NCBI RefSeq assembly: GCF_900113035.1
Contig: NZ_FONX01000013.1
Span: 98,978 to 162,977, forward strand
DNA: 64,000 nt
Direction of reading: 5' to 3'
Source of the DNA: Paracidovorax wautersii
Lineage (GTDB): Bacteria > Pseudomonadota > Gammaproteobacteria > Burkholderiales > Burkholderiaceae_C
The translations under genes were made by a program, and so were the position numbers. Positions 1-8,687 of the stretch are shown here, one piece after another. The notes under the pieces are model-generated. The model ran no database searches. It had not been told where the DNA came from and was given only the letters and a program-made list of their open reading frames with translations. Numbering within the stretch: position 1 is the stretch's first letter; every line of letters starts with the position of its first letter.

Positions 1-1
1 C

Positions 2-979
2 TGCGACCCGAACGTGCTGCCGCCTTCGGACACCCAGCAGATGCTGGAAGACATGGGCGAAGCCGCCACCGTCATGGACGGCGAAGGCCATGTGCTCTTC
101 GCCAACGACCGGTTCCTCGTGCTCTACGGCCTGTCGTCCAAGGCCGCGCTGCGGGGCTGCACCTATGCGCAGATCGTGCAGCGGCTCTGGGACGCGGCCC
201 CCGACCCGCAGGAGCGCGCCCGGCACCACGAAGACCTGGCGGCGGCCCTGCGCGATGCCGCCCTCTTCGCCGGCGCCCCCTTCGAGCTGCCCCTGCCCGG
301 GGGACGCTGGCTGCGCGTGGCCATGAACCGCAGCGCGGGCGGCCAGAGCTACGCGCTGCACACCGACATCACCGGCATCAAGCGCAACGAGAGCGAGCTG
401 CGCGCCAGCGAGCAGCAGCTGCGCGTGCTGGCCGAGCAACTGCGCAGCGAGACCCAGCGCGACATGCTGACCGGCCTGCTCAACCGCCGCAGCCTGCAGG
501 CGCTGCTGCATGAGCTGTGCCACCAGGCCGGCCCGCATGCCCTGCTGTTCATCGACCTGGACGGCTTCAAGGCCGTGAACGACCAGGCCGGCCATGCGGC
601 GGGCGACCAGGTGCTGCGGCGCGTGGCCACGCGCCTCACGCAGTGCGTGCGGCAGGGCGACACCCTGGTGCGCCTGGGCGGCGACGAATTCGTGCTGGTG
701 CTGCCCCACTGCGGCGAGACGCCCGCGCAGCAGGTGGGCCGGCACATCATCGGCACGCTGAGCGACAAGGACTTCGTGCTGGAAAGCGGCCAGCGCTTCC
801 GCGTCGGCGCCAGCATCGGCGTGCGGCTCTTCGGCGGCATGGCCGAGGCGGCCGATACGCTGCTGGCCGACGCGGACGCGGCCTGCTATGCCGCCAAGCG
901 CGCCGGCCGGGGCCGCGTCGAGATGGCCGGGGCGCCCGGCGCGGGCTTCAGCCCTTGCGCATCACGGCCAGCCCCTTGA
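2..979 (+). CDS. PAS-GGDEF diguanylate cyclase, 5'-truncated
   Basis: Makes the second messenger c-di-GMP from two GTP. The frame is open from the first complete codon of the window, so the true N-terminus lies outside; a GTG at 14 is only an internal candidate. A PAS-like sensor domain (about residues 15-120 from the edge, signature VMDGEGHVLFANDRF) leads through a short helical linker (ASEQQLRVLAEQL) into a GGDEF domain. The active-site motif is intact (RLGGDEFVLVLP), and an RQGD inhibitory I-site stands five residues before it, so the enzyme should be active and product-inhibited. No membrane segment is visible in the part present. The 3' end overlaps the convergent rlmI gene by 32 bp. The sensed signal is unknown. 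Confidence 0.88.
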   Translation, partial: CDPNVLPPSDTQQMLEDMGEAATVMDGEGHVLFANDRFLVLYGLSSKAALRGCTYAQIVQRLWDAAPDPQERARHHEDLAAALRDAALFAGAPFELPLPGGRWLRVAMNRSAGGQSYALHTDITGIKRNESELRASEQQLRVLAEQLRSETQRDMLTGLLNRRSLQALLHELCHQAGPHALLFIDLDGFKAVNDQAGHAAGDQVLRRVATRLTQCVRQGDTLVRLGGDEFVLVLPHCGETPAQQVGRHIIGTLSDKDFVLESGQRFRVGASIGVRLFGGMAEAADTLLADADAACYAAKRAGRGRVEMAGAPGAGFSPCASRPAP

Positions 980-2171
980 GGTATTCGCCCTCGGGAAATT
1001 CCAGCGTCATCGGATGGTCGGGCGCGCCGGCCAGGCGCTCCAGGATGTAGCCGTCCACCCCGGCGTCGGCACCGGCCGAAGCCACGATCTTGTGGAACAG
1101 GTCGGCGCTGATGCCGCCCGAGCACGAGAAGGTGAACAGCATGCCGCCCGGCTCCAGCAGCTGCAGCGCCAGGCGGTTGATGTCCTTGTAGGCGCGCGCG
1201 GCCCGCTCGGCATGCACCGCCGTGGGCGCGAACTTCGGCGGGTCCAGCACGATGGCGTCGAAGGTGCGGCCGTCCTTCAGGAACTGGCGCAGCGAGGCGT
1301 TCACGTCGGCATCGAGGAAATCGGCGCGCGCCATGTCGAAGCCGTTGAGCGCCACGTGCGCCCGGGCGCGCTCCAGCGCCGGGCCCGACGAATCGATGGA
1401 GGTGACATGCCCCGCGCCGCCGGCCAGCGCCGCCACCGAGAAGCCGCCCGTGTAGCAAAAGCAGTTCAGCACGCGCTGCGAGCCCAGGCGCCGCACGGTC
1501 TCGAAGAACCGCTGGCGGCTGTCGCGCTGGTCCAGGTAGAAGCCGGTCTTGTGGCCTTCGGCGATGTTGAGCGTGAGCTGCCAGCCGTGTTCGCGCAGCG
1601 AGCGCTCCACCGGCACGGGCGAGCCGTCGTCCCGCTCGCCGCCGCGCAGCCAGCCGGTGGCGGGCTGCAGGCCCTCCAGCTGGCGCACGCTGGCGTCGGA
1701 GCGCTCGTAGAGGTGCCGCGCGCCCGTGGCCTGCAGCAGCGCGTCGGCGATCACGCTCTTCCAGCGCTCGGTGCCGGCGCTGGTGAACTGGGCCACCAGC
1801 ACGGTGGCGTCGCCCTCGCCGTCACCATAGCGGTCCACGATCAGGCCGGGCAGGCCGTCGGATTCGCCATGCACCAGGCGCACGCCGTCGCTTTCTATGG
1901 CAAAACGGCTCCGCGCCTTGATGGATGCTTGGCATGTCGCTATGAAAAACGAAGCATCGATGCGCTGCTTCTCGTCGAAGCTCCAGACCCGGGCACGGAT
2001 GCGCGAGGCCGGGCTGAACGCGGCCCAGGCCAGGAAGCGCCCCTCGGCGGACTCCACGCGCACCGTCTCGCCGCTGTCGCCGCCGCCCTTGGCGATGGCC
2101 GACTCGAAGATCCAGGGATGGCGGCGCAGGAGCGAACGTTCCTTGCCAGGTCGCAGGCGAATGGTTTTCAT
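948..2171 (-). CDS. rlmI: 23S rRNA (cytosine-C5)-methyltransferase RlmI-type
   Basis: SAM-dependent class I methyltransferase of the RlmI family, which in E. coli makes m5C1962 in 23S rRNA. The 407 aa length is typical. An N-terminal PUA-like domain (LRPGKERSLLRRHPWIFESAI) is followed by a linker with GESDGLPGLIVDRYGD and the Rossmann methyltransferase domain: SAM motif LNCFCYTGGFSVAALAGG, motif IV VLDPPKFAPT, and the catalytic-cysteine region TFSCSGG. It ends in the family-typical HPMTLEFPEGEYLKG. Residues about 70-92 (FFIATCQASIKARSRFAIES) are encoded by a dispersed palindromic repeat (1895-1955) that keeps the frame; codon use there is unusually A/T-rich. Transcribed convergently with the cyclase gene. 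Family assignment is firm; the exact target base is inferred from family membership. Confidence 0.93.
   Translation of the reverse strand: MKTIRLRPGKERSLLRRHPWIFESAIAKGGGDSGETVRVESAEGRFLAWAAFSPASRIRARVWSFDEKQRIDASFFIATCQASIKARSRFAIESDGVRLVHGESDGLPGLIVDRYGDGEGDATVLVAQFTSAGTERWKSVIADALLQATGARHLYERSDASVRQLEGLQPATGWLRGGERDDGSPVPVERSLREHGWQLTLNIAEGHKTGFYLDQRDSRQRFFETVRRLGSQRVLNCFCYTGGFSVAALAGGAGHVTSIDSSGPALERARAHVALNGFDMARADFLDADVNASLRQFLKDGRTFDAIVLDPPKFAPTAVHAERAARAYKDINRLALQLLEPGGMLFTFSCSGGISADLFHKIVASAGADAGVDGYILERLAGAPDHPMTLEFPEGEYLKGLAVMRKG
1895..1955 (-). repeat. Intragenic copy of ATAGC-N20-GCGC palindromic element (in rlmI)
   Basis: Read on the minus strand, this stretch begins GTTTTTCATAGC, continues with a 21-22 nt variable part, then GGCGCGGAGCCGTTTTG. 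It aligns with the intergenic copy before ybeY with one or two small gaps. It lies inside rlmI in the coding sense and keeps the reading frame open. It is one of the few A/T-rich stretches in an otherwise very GC-rich gene. Confidence 0.6.
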
Positions 2172-2218
2172 GGGGGCGTATTGTGATGCCGGGGCGCGGC
2201 CGCCGGCAGGCAGAGCGC

Positions 2219-2268
2219 ATCAAAAACGATAGCTGGCTGCGCCCGCCGCATCTGCGCTCACCGCCCCT
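2219..2268 (+). repeat. Intergenic copy of ATAGC-N20-GCGC palindromic element
   Basis: Lies between the divergent starts of rlmI and the MBL hydrolase gene. It starts CAAAAACGATAGCTGGCTGC and has GCGCT exactly 20 nt after ATAGC, the same spacing as the copies in cca and before ybeY. The rest of the 172-bp gap holds no gene; the promoters of both flanking genes must be here but none is clear. Confidence 0.55.
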
Positions 2269-2343
2269 TCGGCATCGGACTTGCGCCCTGCTGGGGTTTA
2301 CCACCCTGCCCGCGGCCCAGGCGCACGCTACGCTGGCAGGGCC

Positions 2344-3303
2344 ATGCCGCACGCCACAGCCTCCCCTCCTTCAGCCGCATCCCTGCTGCCCGACGGCATC
2401 GCCGTGCTCGAACGCGGCTGGCTATCGGCCAACAACATCCTGCTGACCGACCCCGAGGGGCGCGCCGCCGCCGCGCTGGTGGACAGCGGCTACTGCACCC
2501 ACGCGGCGCAGACCGTGGCGCTGGTGCAGGCGCGGCTGCCGCCGGGCGCCACGCTCGCCCTGCTGGTCAACACCCACCTGCACAGCGACCACTGCGGCGG
2601 CAACGCCGCGCTGCAGGCGCACTTCGCCGGCCTGCGCACGCTGATCCCGCCCGGCCAGGCCGAGCTGGTGCGCGACTGGAACCCCGAGGCGCTGAGCTAC
2701 ACCCCCACCGGCCAGGACTGCCCGCGCTTTCGCTTCGACGGCGTGCTGCAGCCCAGCCGCCCGCTGCGCCTGGGCGGGCGCGCCTGGCAGGTGCACGCGG
2801 CACCGGGGCACGACACGCATTCGGTCGTGCTGTTCGAGCCCGAATCGCGGGTGCTGATCTCGGCCGACGCGCTGTGGGAGAACGGCTTCGGCGTGGTCTT
2901 CCCCGAGCTGGAGGGCGAGCAGGCCTTCGCCGACGTGGCCGCCACGCTGGACCGCATCGAGGCGCTGGCCCCGCGCATCGTCATTCCCGGCCACGGCCCG
3001 GTCTTCACCGACGTGGCAGCCGCCCTGGCCACCGCCCGCCGCCGGCTTCAGGGCTTCGTGCAGAGCCCGGAGCGCCACGCCCTCTACGCCGCCAAGGTGC
3101 TGCTGAAATACAAGCTGCTGGAATGGCAGCAGGCGCCGGAGGCGCAGGTGCGCGCCTGGGCCGCCGCAACGCCCTATTTCGGGATGCTGCACGCGCGCCA
3201 TTTCGGCGGCACGCCATTCACCGACTGGACGGGCGAACTGCTGTCGGCGCTGGAGGCCAGCGGCGCCGCCCGGCGGGCGGACGGCTGGCTGCACAACGCC
3301 TGA
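2344..3303 (+). CDS. MBL-fold metallo-hydrolase
   Basis: Metallo-beta-lactamase-fold hydrolase of 319 aa, probably cytoplasmic because no signal peptide is seen. The zinc-binding set is complete: THLHSDH at residues 77-83, a His in APGHDTHS, an Asp in SADALW, and a final His in IPGHGPVF. The C-terminal third (ERHALYAAKVLLKYKLLEWQ onward) is a helical extension seen in the broad COG0491 group (glyoxalase II-like and related thioesterases or lactonases). The ATG at 2344 was chosen because upstream in-frame codons (from a TTG at 2281) give a low-complexity, unconserved stretch. Substrate unknown. It stands alone, divergent from rlmI and convergent with the transglycosylase gene. Confidence 0.85.
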   Translation: MPHATASPPSAASLLPDGIAVLERGWLSANNILLTDPEGRAAAALVDSGYCTHAAQTVALVQARLPPGATLALLVNTHLHSDHCGGNAALQAHFAGLRTLIPPGQAELVRDWNPEALSYTPTGQDCPRFRFDGVLQPSRPLRLGGRAWQVHAAPGHDTHSVVLFEPESRVLISADALWENGFGVVFPELEGEQAFADVAATLDRIEALAPRIVIPGHGPVFTDVAAALATARRRLQGFVQSPERHALYAAKVLLKYKLLEWQQAPEAQVRAWAAATPYFGMLHARHFGGTPFTDWTGELLSALEASGAARRADGWLHNA

Positions 3304-3322
3304 CGCAGGCCACGCCCACAAT

Positions 3323-5305
3323 TCATGGCAGATCCTTGGACGGGTCCGGCCGGCTCATGTCGCGCGGGCCCACCGTGCCCAGCCGGCCCTTGATGGACTG
3401 CGGCTGGCCGGTGAGCAGGGCTGCGTAGAAGGTGGTGTTGGAGAGCACCTTCTTCACGTAGTCGCGCGTTTCGGGGAAGGGCACGTTCTCTGCCCAGATC
3501 GCCGCGTCGAGCACCGGGCCGTTGCGCCAGTTGCGGGGGCGCCCCGGGCCGGCGTTGTAGGCGGCGGCGGCCAGCGCCATGGAGCCGTCGAAATCGTCCA
3601 GCGCCAGCTTGAGGTAGGCCGTGCCGATGGCGATGTTGGTGTCGCGGTCGGTGATCTGGTCGGGCGTGAAGCCGGCCATGCCGATCTTGCGCGCCGTCCA
3701 GCGGGCCGTGGCGGGCATGACCTGCATCAGGCCCGAGGCGCCGACGCCCGAGCGCGCATCCATGATGAAGCGGCTTTCCTGGCGGATCAGGCCATAGACG
3801 TAGGCCGGGTCCAGGCCGATGCCCTGGGCGCGCGCCACCACCGCATCGCGGAACGGCGTGGGAAAGCGCTGGCTGGCGTCGAACGAGGTCTTGGTGCGCT
3901 CGCTGGTGTTGATGCAGCGGTCCCAGACCTGCTGGGAGCAGGCGAAATCGGCCGCGGCCAGCAGTTCACGCTCGGCCAGGCCCCCCGGCGTGTGCAGGTT
4001 GGTGCCGTAGTTCCATTCGCGCACGCCTTCGCCGCGCAGGCCGAGCTGGATGGCGTAGAGCCCGCGCGCCAGGCTGGGGTTGGCGCGGGCGGCGGCCTTC
4101 TCCTCGGCGGTAAGCGGCGCGGGGGCGGGCGGCACCGTCACGCGCTGGCCCAGGTCTTCCAGCGCCAGCTGCTCGTAGAAGCCGCTGGGGCCGGCGATGC
4201 GTTCGAGCAGCTTCTTGATCTCGGCGCGGTCGTCGTCGCCCGGGCGCTGGGCCATGAGGGAGCGCGCCTTCCAGTAGATCCAGGTGCTGTCGTTGCGGGC
4301 CTCGGGGCTCATGGCGTCGATGGCGCGGCCGGCCACCTTCCACTGGCCGGCGCGCAGGGCGGCGCGCACCTTCCAGGCCAGCATGTCGTCGGTCAGGTCG
4401 GCATCGCGGGTGACGTTGCCGTAGTAGCCCAGCGCGTCGTCGGAGAGCGATGCCGCGGCCTGCCGGCCGAGGGCGCCCCAGGTCCAGTTGCGCTCCTCGG
4501 GCGACAGCTGCACGCCCCACTTGCTGTCGAGCAGGCGGGCGGCCTGCGCCACGTCGCTGCGCGCCAGCCGGATCAGGGCCAGCACGACCAGCTCGTGGCT
4601 GACCTGGGTGCTGGCGCTGGCGCGGCTGGTGAGGTATTTGATGGGGTTGTCCAGCACGTCGCGCAGCTGCGGCAGGGCCTCGGGCGCGACGATGCCGACG
4701 GCGTCGCGCACCACGCGCGAGCGGTTCGCGTCGGCGCCCAGGCGGGCCTTGCGCCAGATGTCGAGGGGCTTGAGCTTGCGGCTGGCGAACATCTCGGACG
4801 CGGCGTTGGTGCAGCCGTCGTCGCCGTCGCGCTGGGCGTACCAGAGGCGCAGCACCTCGTCGGCCGCGCTGGCCGGGGCCGTGCCCTTGATGTGGTCGAT
4901 GGTGATGGCATAGCAGCGCACCTCGCGGTCGTCGCCCATGCGGTAGGCGGCGTGCAGGTCGGCGAACTGGCCCCAGTCGCGGCGCTGGCCCAGCAGCAGC
5001 AGCCAGTCGTTGCGCAGGCGGTCTTCCTGGTAGGTGCCGGCATAGCGCCGCAGGAAGTCGGCCACCTCGGCGGGCGAGGCGTCCTGCAGGCGGGCCTTCA
5101 GCTCCCAGTAGGCGGCCCAGGGTTCCAGCGGGTTGCCGCGGGCGTAGGGCAGCAGGCTGGTGAGCGCCTGGCGGTCGCCCTTGCGGTAGGCCTTCTGCAT
5201 TTCCAGCACGGCCTCGTCGCCCCGGTTTTGCGCTGCGGCAAGCGGCGCGGTGGCGGCCAGCACGGCGGCGGCCAGAAGCGGTGTCAGAATCTTGTGGATC
5301 AGCAT
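3323..5305 (-). CDS. slt: Soluble lytic murein transglycosylase (Slt70-like)
   Basis: Cleaves the MurNAc-GlcNAc bond of peptidoglycan in the periplasm, leaving 1,6-anhydro ends. The 660-aa product starts with a clear signal peptide (KILTPLLAAAVLAATAPLAAAQ). A long alpha-superhelical domain follows (Slt70 U/L-domain style, about residues 30-490), then a C-terminal SLT domain with the catalytic Glu510 in RQESRF, plus GASGLMQVMPATA and AAYNAGPGRPRNW motifs. Length and layout match the Slt70 family (E. coli Slt is 645 aa). Only 14 bp separate its start from that of the divergent cyclo-ligase gene, so the two promoters must overlap the neighbouring 5' coding ends. Confidence 0.93.
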   Translation of the reverse strand: MLIHKILTPLLAAAVLAATAPLAAAQNRGDEAVLEMQKAYRKGDRQALTSLLPYARGNPLEPWAAYWELKARLQDASPAEVADFLRRYAGTYQEDRLRNDWLLLLGQRRDWGQFADLHAAYRMGDDREVRCYAITIDHIKGTAPASAADEVLRLWYAQRDGDDGCTNAASEMFASRKLKPLDIWRKARLGADANRSRVVRDAVGIVAPEALPQLRDVLDNPIKYLTSRASASTQVSHELVVLALIRLARSDVAQAARLLDSKWGVQLSPEERNWTWGALGRQAAASLSDDALGYYGNVTRDADLTDDMLAWKVRAALRAGQWKVAGRAIDAMSPEARNDSTWIYWKARSLMAQRPGDDDRAEIKKLLERIAGPSGFYEQLALEDLGQRVTVPPAPAPLTAEEKAAARANPSLARGLYAIQLGLRGEGVREWNYGTNLHTPGGLAERELLAAADFACSQQVWDRCINTSERTKTSFDASQRFPTPFRDAVVARAQGIGLDPAYVYGLIRQESRFIMDARSGVGASGLMQVMPATARWTARKIGMAGFTPDQITDRDTNIAIGTAYLKLALDDFDGSMALAAAAYNAGPGRPRNWRNGPVLDAAIWAENVPFPETRDYVKKVLSNTTFYAALLTGQPQSIKGRLGTVGPRDMSRPDPSKDLP

Positions 5306-5319
5306 GAGGGAATTATGTG

Positions 5320-5892
5320 ATGGACAAAGCAGCCCTGCGCCGCGCCCTGATTGAAGAACGCCTGAACCTGCCCGATCGCCTACAGCGCGCCGACCTGCTG
5401 CAGCGCGTGATGCGCATCTGGCTGGTGGACCGGCCCGACACCGTCATCGGTGCCTACTGGCCCATCAAGGGCGAGTTCGACCCGCTACCCGCGCTGCACC
5501 GCTGGAAGGAAGACGGCGAGCTGCTCGACGAGCCGCAGCGCCGCCGCATCGGCCTGCCGGTGGTCAACAAGGAAACCAAGACCCTCACCTTCCACGCCTG
5601 GCACCCGGGCTGCCCCATGGAAGAGGACGCCTACGGCATCCCCAAGCCCAAGGACACCGAGATCATCGTGCCCACCCTGCTCTTCGTGCCGTGCGTGGGC
5701 TACGGCATCGGCGGCTACCGGCTGGGCTATGGCGGCGGCTTCTACGACCGCACGCTGGCCACGCTGCAGCCCGCGCCCGTCACGGTGGGCCTGGGCTTCA
5801 CGCACGGCTTCATCGAAGACTTCGAGCCCGAGGCGCACGACCGGCCGCTGGATGCCATCCTGAACGACAACGGCGTGGTCTGGCCGATCTAG
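5320..5892 (+). CDS. 5-formyltetrahydrofolate cyclo-ligase
   Basis: ATP-dependent conversion of 5-formyl-THF to 5,10-methenyl-THF, which salvages folate; cytoplasmic. The 190-aa protein has the family hallmarks: a basic N-terminus (KAALRRALIEERLNL), the GAYWPIKGEFD segment, and the C-terminal nucleotide-binding signature YGIGGYRLGYGGGFYDRTL. The start could be GTG 5317 or ATG 5320; a GAGGG Shine-Dalgarno at 5306-5310 serves either, and ATG is preferred. Divergent from slt with an 11-14 bp gap. In E. coli the homologue is ygfA (fau). About 200 bp without a gene follow. Confidence 0.93.
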   Translation: MDKAALRRALIEERLNLPDRLQRADLLQRVMRIWLVDRPDTVIGAYWPIKGEFDPLPALHRWKEDGELLDEPQRRRIGLPVVNKETKTLTFHAWHPGCPMEEDAYGIPKPKDTEIIVPTLLFVPCVGYGIGGYRLGYGGGFYDRTLATLQPAPVTVGLGFTHGFIEDFEPEAHDRPLDAILNDNGVVWPI

Positions 5893-6091
5893 CGCGGCTG
5901 GCTGGCACAAGCCTTCTGGCAGCGCCTGGCCGGGACCGCTTCGCTGGCTCGTGCCGGCCGCGCTGAGGCCTCGCTCTTAGCCGCCGATGCGCGGGCCGCA
6001 TCAATCGAGCGGCCAAACGGCAACCATGCCGCGCGGCAGGCGCCGTAGAGTGGCCGTCCCACCACCCATCACGATCCCACGAGGCCCCGCC

Positions 6092-6790
6092 ATGCAGCAG
6101 ATGCAGCTCTATATCGGCAACAAGAACTACTCCTCCTGGTCCATGCGCCCCTGGGTGCTGATGCGCCAGGCCGGCATCGCCTTCGACGAGGTGCTGGTGC
6201 GCTTCGACAGCTTCGACGCCGGCTCCGAGTTCAAGCAGCGCCTGGCCGCCGTCTCGCCCACGGGCAAGGTGCCGGCCCTGGTGCACGGCGATCTGGTGGT
6301 GTGGGACACGCTGGCCATCGCCGAATACCTGGCCGAGCAGTTCCCCGGCCGCGCCCTCTGGCCCGCCGACGCAGGCGCCCGCGCCATGGCCCGCAGCGCC
6401 TGCGCCGAGATGCACAGCGGCTTCGGCGCCCTGCGCAGCGCCTGCCCGATGAACATCGAGGCGCGCCTGCCCGAGGTCGGCGCCCTCATCTGGCGCGACC
6501 AGCCCGGCGTGCGCGCCGACGTGGCCCGCCTCGTCGCCCTCTGGACGCAGTTGCTGGAAGCCCACGGCGGCCCGCTGCTCTTCGGCGGCTTCAGCATCGC
6601 CGACGCCTACTTCGCGCCCGTGTGCGCCCGCCTCGTCACCTACGGCCTGCCGGTGCCGCCGCACATCGCCGCCTATGTGGAGCAGGTGATGGCGCTGCCC
6701 GGCGTGCAGGCCTGGGTGCAGGGCGCGCTGGCCGAGAACGATTTCCGCGAATTCGAGGAGCCCTACCGGCTGCGGCCCGCGCAGGGCTGA
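6092..6790 (+). CDS. Glutathione S-transferase family protein
   Basis: A 232-aa cytosolic GST-fold protein. The N-terminal thioredoxin-like domain carries the motif YIGNKNYSSWSMRPW, with Ser/Trp/Ser at the usual glutathione-activating site, and GKVPALVHGDLVVWDTLAIAEYL, the conserved Pro and Ser/Thr that bind glutathione. The C-terminal helical domain contains FSIADAYFAPV, the N-capping box. This pattern is typical of the YfcF-like GST group; the physiological substrate is unknown. The ATG at 6092 has GAGG 9 nt upstream (6080-6083); earlier in-frame starts give unconserved residues. A TAGAGT -10-like box lies shortly upstream (about 6046). Monocistronic. Confidence 0.87.
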   Translation: MQQMQLYIGNKNYSSWSMRPWVLMRQAGIAFDEVLVRFDSFDAGSEFKQRLAAVSPTGKVPALVHGDLVVWDTLAIAEYLAEQFPGRALWPADAGARAMARSACAEMHSGFGALRSACPMNIEARLPEVGALIWRDQPGVRADVARLVALWTQLLEAHGGPLLFGGFSIADAYFAPVCARLVTYGLPVPPHIAAYVEQVMALPGVQAWVQGALAENDFREFEEPYRLRPAQG

Positions 6791-6811
6791 GCGCAGCGCC
6801 ACACGCCCTGC

Positions 6812-7267
6812 CTACCGGAACTGCTTGCGCAGGAAGGGCTTGTGGCGCGCGATGTGCGCCAGCTGCGCGGCGGCGACGGTGCCGCCCAGGTCCTCGTCCT
6901 CCACGTTCAGCACATTGCGCGCATGGGCCAGGGCGCGCTGCACCACGTCCTCCTCGCTCACGCCCAGCTGCGCGGCCAGGTCCATGGCCACGCGGCGCAT
7001 GGCGCGCTGCGACAGCATCCACATCGCGCCGAAGGCATCCCAGGCCGCAGCGGCCTCCTGGGCGCGCTCGTGCTCGGCCAGGATGGCGCTGAGCGGCTTG
7101 TCCAGCACCTCCTGCAGCGAATCCGCGCGGTCCTGCAGCGCCTCGATGCGTTGCAGCATCTCGGCGGCATCGGGCGCCGCGGCTGCAGGGGCGGGGGCAG
7201 GCGCTGGAATCGGCAGGCTGCCGTCGGGGTTCATCTGGGCGATGGTGATGATGGGGGGCGTGGTCAT
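6812..7267 (-). CDS. Hypothetical protein with coiled-coil segment
   Basis: I do not recognise this 151-aa protein. A Pro/Ala-rich, probably disordered N-terminus (residues 18-34) is followed by a predicted coiled coil (about 36-60, LQRIEALQDRADSLQEVLD) and a helical C-terminal half ending in HIARHKPFLRKQFR. There is no signal peptide or membrane span. GC3 bias matches the neighbours and the frame is strongly coding, so it is probably real. It is convergent with the GST gene (21 bp) and divergent from cca (106 bp). No function is proposed. Confidence 0.6.
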   Translation of the reverse strand: MTTPPIITIAQMNPDGSLPIPAPAPAPAAAAPDAAEMLQRIEALQDRADSLQEVLDKPLSAILAEHERAQEAAAAWDAFGAMWMLSQRAMRRVAMDLAAQLGVSEEDVVQRALAHARNVLNVEDEDLGGTVAAAQLAHIARHKPFLRKQFR

Positions 7268-7373
7268 GGCGGTGGAGATGATGGTGGAACAGCCGGCGAA
7301 GGCCAGGCGCCGACTATAGGCACGCCAGGCCGGCGCCCGGCAGGCACGCGAGCGCCATGGCTACACTGCCCGC

Positions 7374-8621
7374 ATGCAGATCTATTTGGTGGGCGGCGCG
7401 GTGCGGGACCGGCTGCTGGGCCGCCCCGTTCATGACCGCGACTGGGTCGTCGTCGGCGCCACGCCGGCGGCGATGGAAGCCGAGGGCTTCCTCCCCGTGG
7501 GGCGCGACTTCCCCGTCTTCCTCCACCCCGAGACGCGCGAGGAATACGCCCTCGCCCGCACCGAGCGCAAGAGCGGCCACGGCTACCGGGGCTTTGCCGT
7601 GCATGCCGCGCCCGACGTGACGCTGGAAGAAGACCTCTCGCGCCGCGACATTACTATCAATTCCATAGCAGAAGGCCCTCACGGCGCAAGCGCTCCCGGG
7701 CTCTGCGACCCCTATGGCGGCGTGCGCGACATCGAGGCGCGCGTGCTGCGCCACGTCACCGACGCCTTCCGCGAAGACCCGGTGCGCATCCTGCGCGTGG
7801 CGCGCTTCGCGGCGCGCTTCACCGACTTCCACGTCGCGCCCGAAACCATGCAGCTCATGCGCGAGATGGTGGCGGCGGGCGAAGCCGACCACCTGGTGCC
7901 CGAACGCGTCTGGCAGGAACTGGCCCGCGGCCTGATGGAAGCGCGCCCCTCGCGCATGTTCGAGGTGCTGCGCGACTGCGGCGCGCTCGCCGTGCTGCTG
8001 CCCGAAGTGGCCCGCCTCTGGGGCGTGCCGCAGCGCGCCGAATACCACCCCGAAGTGGACACCGGCATCCACCTGATGATGGTGCTGGACATGGCCGCGC
8101 GCCTGCAGGCGCCGCTCGCCGTGCGCTTCGCCTGCCTCACGCACGACCTGGGCAAGGGCACCACGCCCGCCGACGTGCTGCCCCGCCACATCGGCCACGA
8201 AGCGCGCAGCGCCCGGCTGCTGCAGGCCGTGGCCGAGCGCCTGCGCGTGCCGGTGGACTGCCGCGAGACCGCCGACGTGGTGGCCCGCGAGCACGGCAAC
8301 ATCCACCGCAGCGGCGAGCTGAACGCCGCCGCCCTGCTGCGCCTGCTGGAGCGCTGCGACGCGCTGCGCAAGCCCGAGCGCTTCGCCGATGTGCTGCTGG
8401 CCTGCGAGTGCGATGCGCGCGGCCGGCTGAAGTTCGAGGAAGCGCCCTACCCCCAGCGCACGCGCCTGGCCGCAGCTCTTGCCGCCGCCCGGGCTGTGGC
8501 CACCGGCCCCATCGCCGCCGAAGCCGCCCGCGCCGGCCTGGGCGGCCCGCAGGTGGGCGAGGCCATCCGCCGCGCCCGCATCCAGGCCCTGGAGCAGCAC
8601 CTGGAAGCCACAGCGCACTGA
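7374..8621 (+). CDS. cca: Multifunctional CCA tRNA nucleotidyltransferase
   Basis: Adds and repairs the 3' CCA end of tRNA. The 415-aa protein has the class II nucleotidyltransferase head ([25 protein letters not shown]), with metal-binding acidic residues in HDRDW, the conserved [11 protein letters not shown] motif, and RVARFAAR. The C-terminal HD domain (THDLGKG, residues about 258-264) marks the E. coli-type long form with phosphatase and phosphodiesterase activity. The stretch coding [21 protein letters not shown] is a copy of the dispersed palindromic element (7651-7706): it uses rare codons (ATT, ACT, AAT, ATA) and makes the loop after the conserved motif a few residues longer than in E. 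coli. Start at ATG 7374. Confidence 0.95.
   Translation: MQIYLVGGAVRDRLLGRPVHDRDWVVVGATPAAMEAEGFLPVGRDFPVFLHPETREEYALARTERKSGHGYRGFAVHAAPDVTLEEDLSRRDITINSIAEGPHGASAPGLCDPYGGVRDIEARVLRHVTDAFREDPVRILRVARFAARFTDFHVAPETMQLMREMVAAGEADHLVPERVWQELARGLMEARPSRMFEVLRDCGALAVLLPEVARLWGVPQRAEYHPEVDTGIHLMMVLDMAARLQAPLAVRFACLTHDLGKGTTPADVLPRHIGHEARSARLLQAVAERLRVPVDCRETADVVAREHGNIHRSGELNAAALLRLLERCDALRKPERFADVLLACECDARGRLKFEEAPYPQRTRLAAALAAARAVATGPIAAEAARAGLGGPQVGEAIRRARIQALEQHLEATAH
7651..7706 (+). repeat. Intragenic copy of ATAGC-N20-GCGC palindromic element (in cca)
   Basis: Starts ACTATCAATTCCATAGC and has CAAGCGCT exactly 17 nt after ATAGC, identical in sequence and spacing to the intergenic copy before ybeY. 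Read in the coding sense of cca it supplies the conserved TINSIA motif and the following loop. Codon use is sharply different from the rest of the gene. Confidence 0.65.
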
Positions 8622-8687
8622 CCCGTCCGCCGACGAATAGCCCATGGCCTACAGCCCGCTGGACCGCCATTTGCTAAGGTACCGGCA

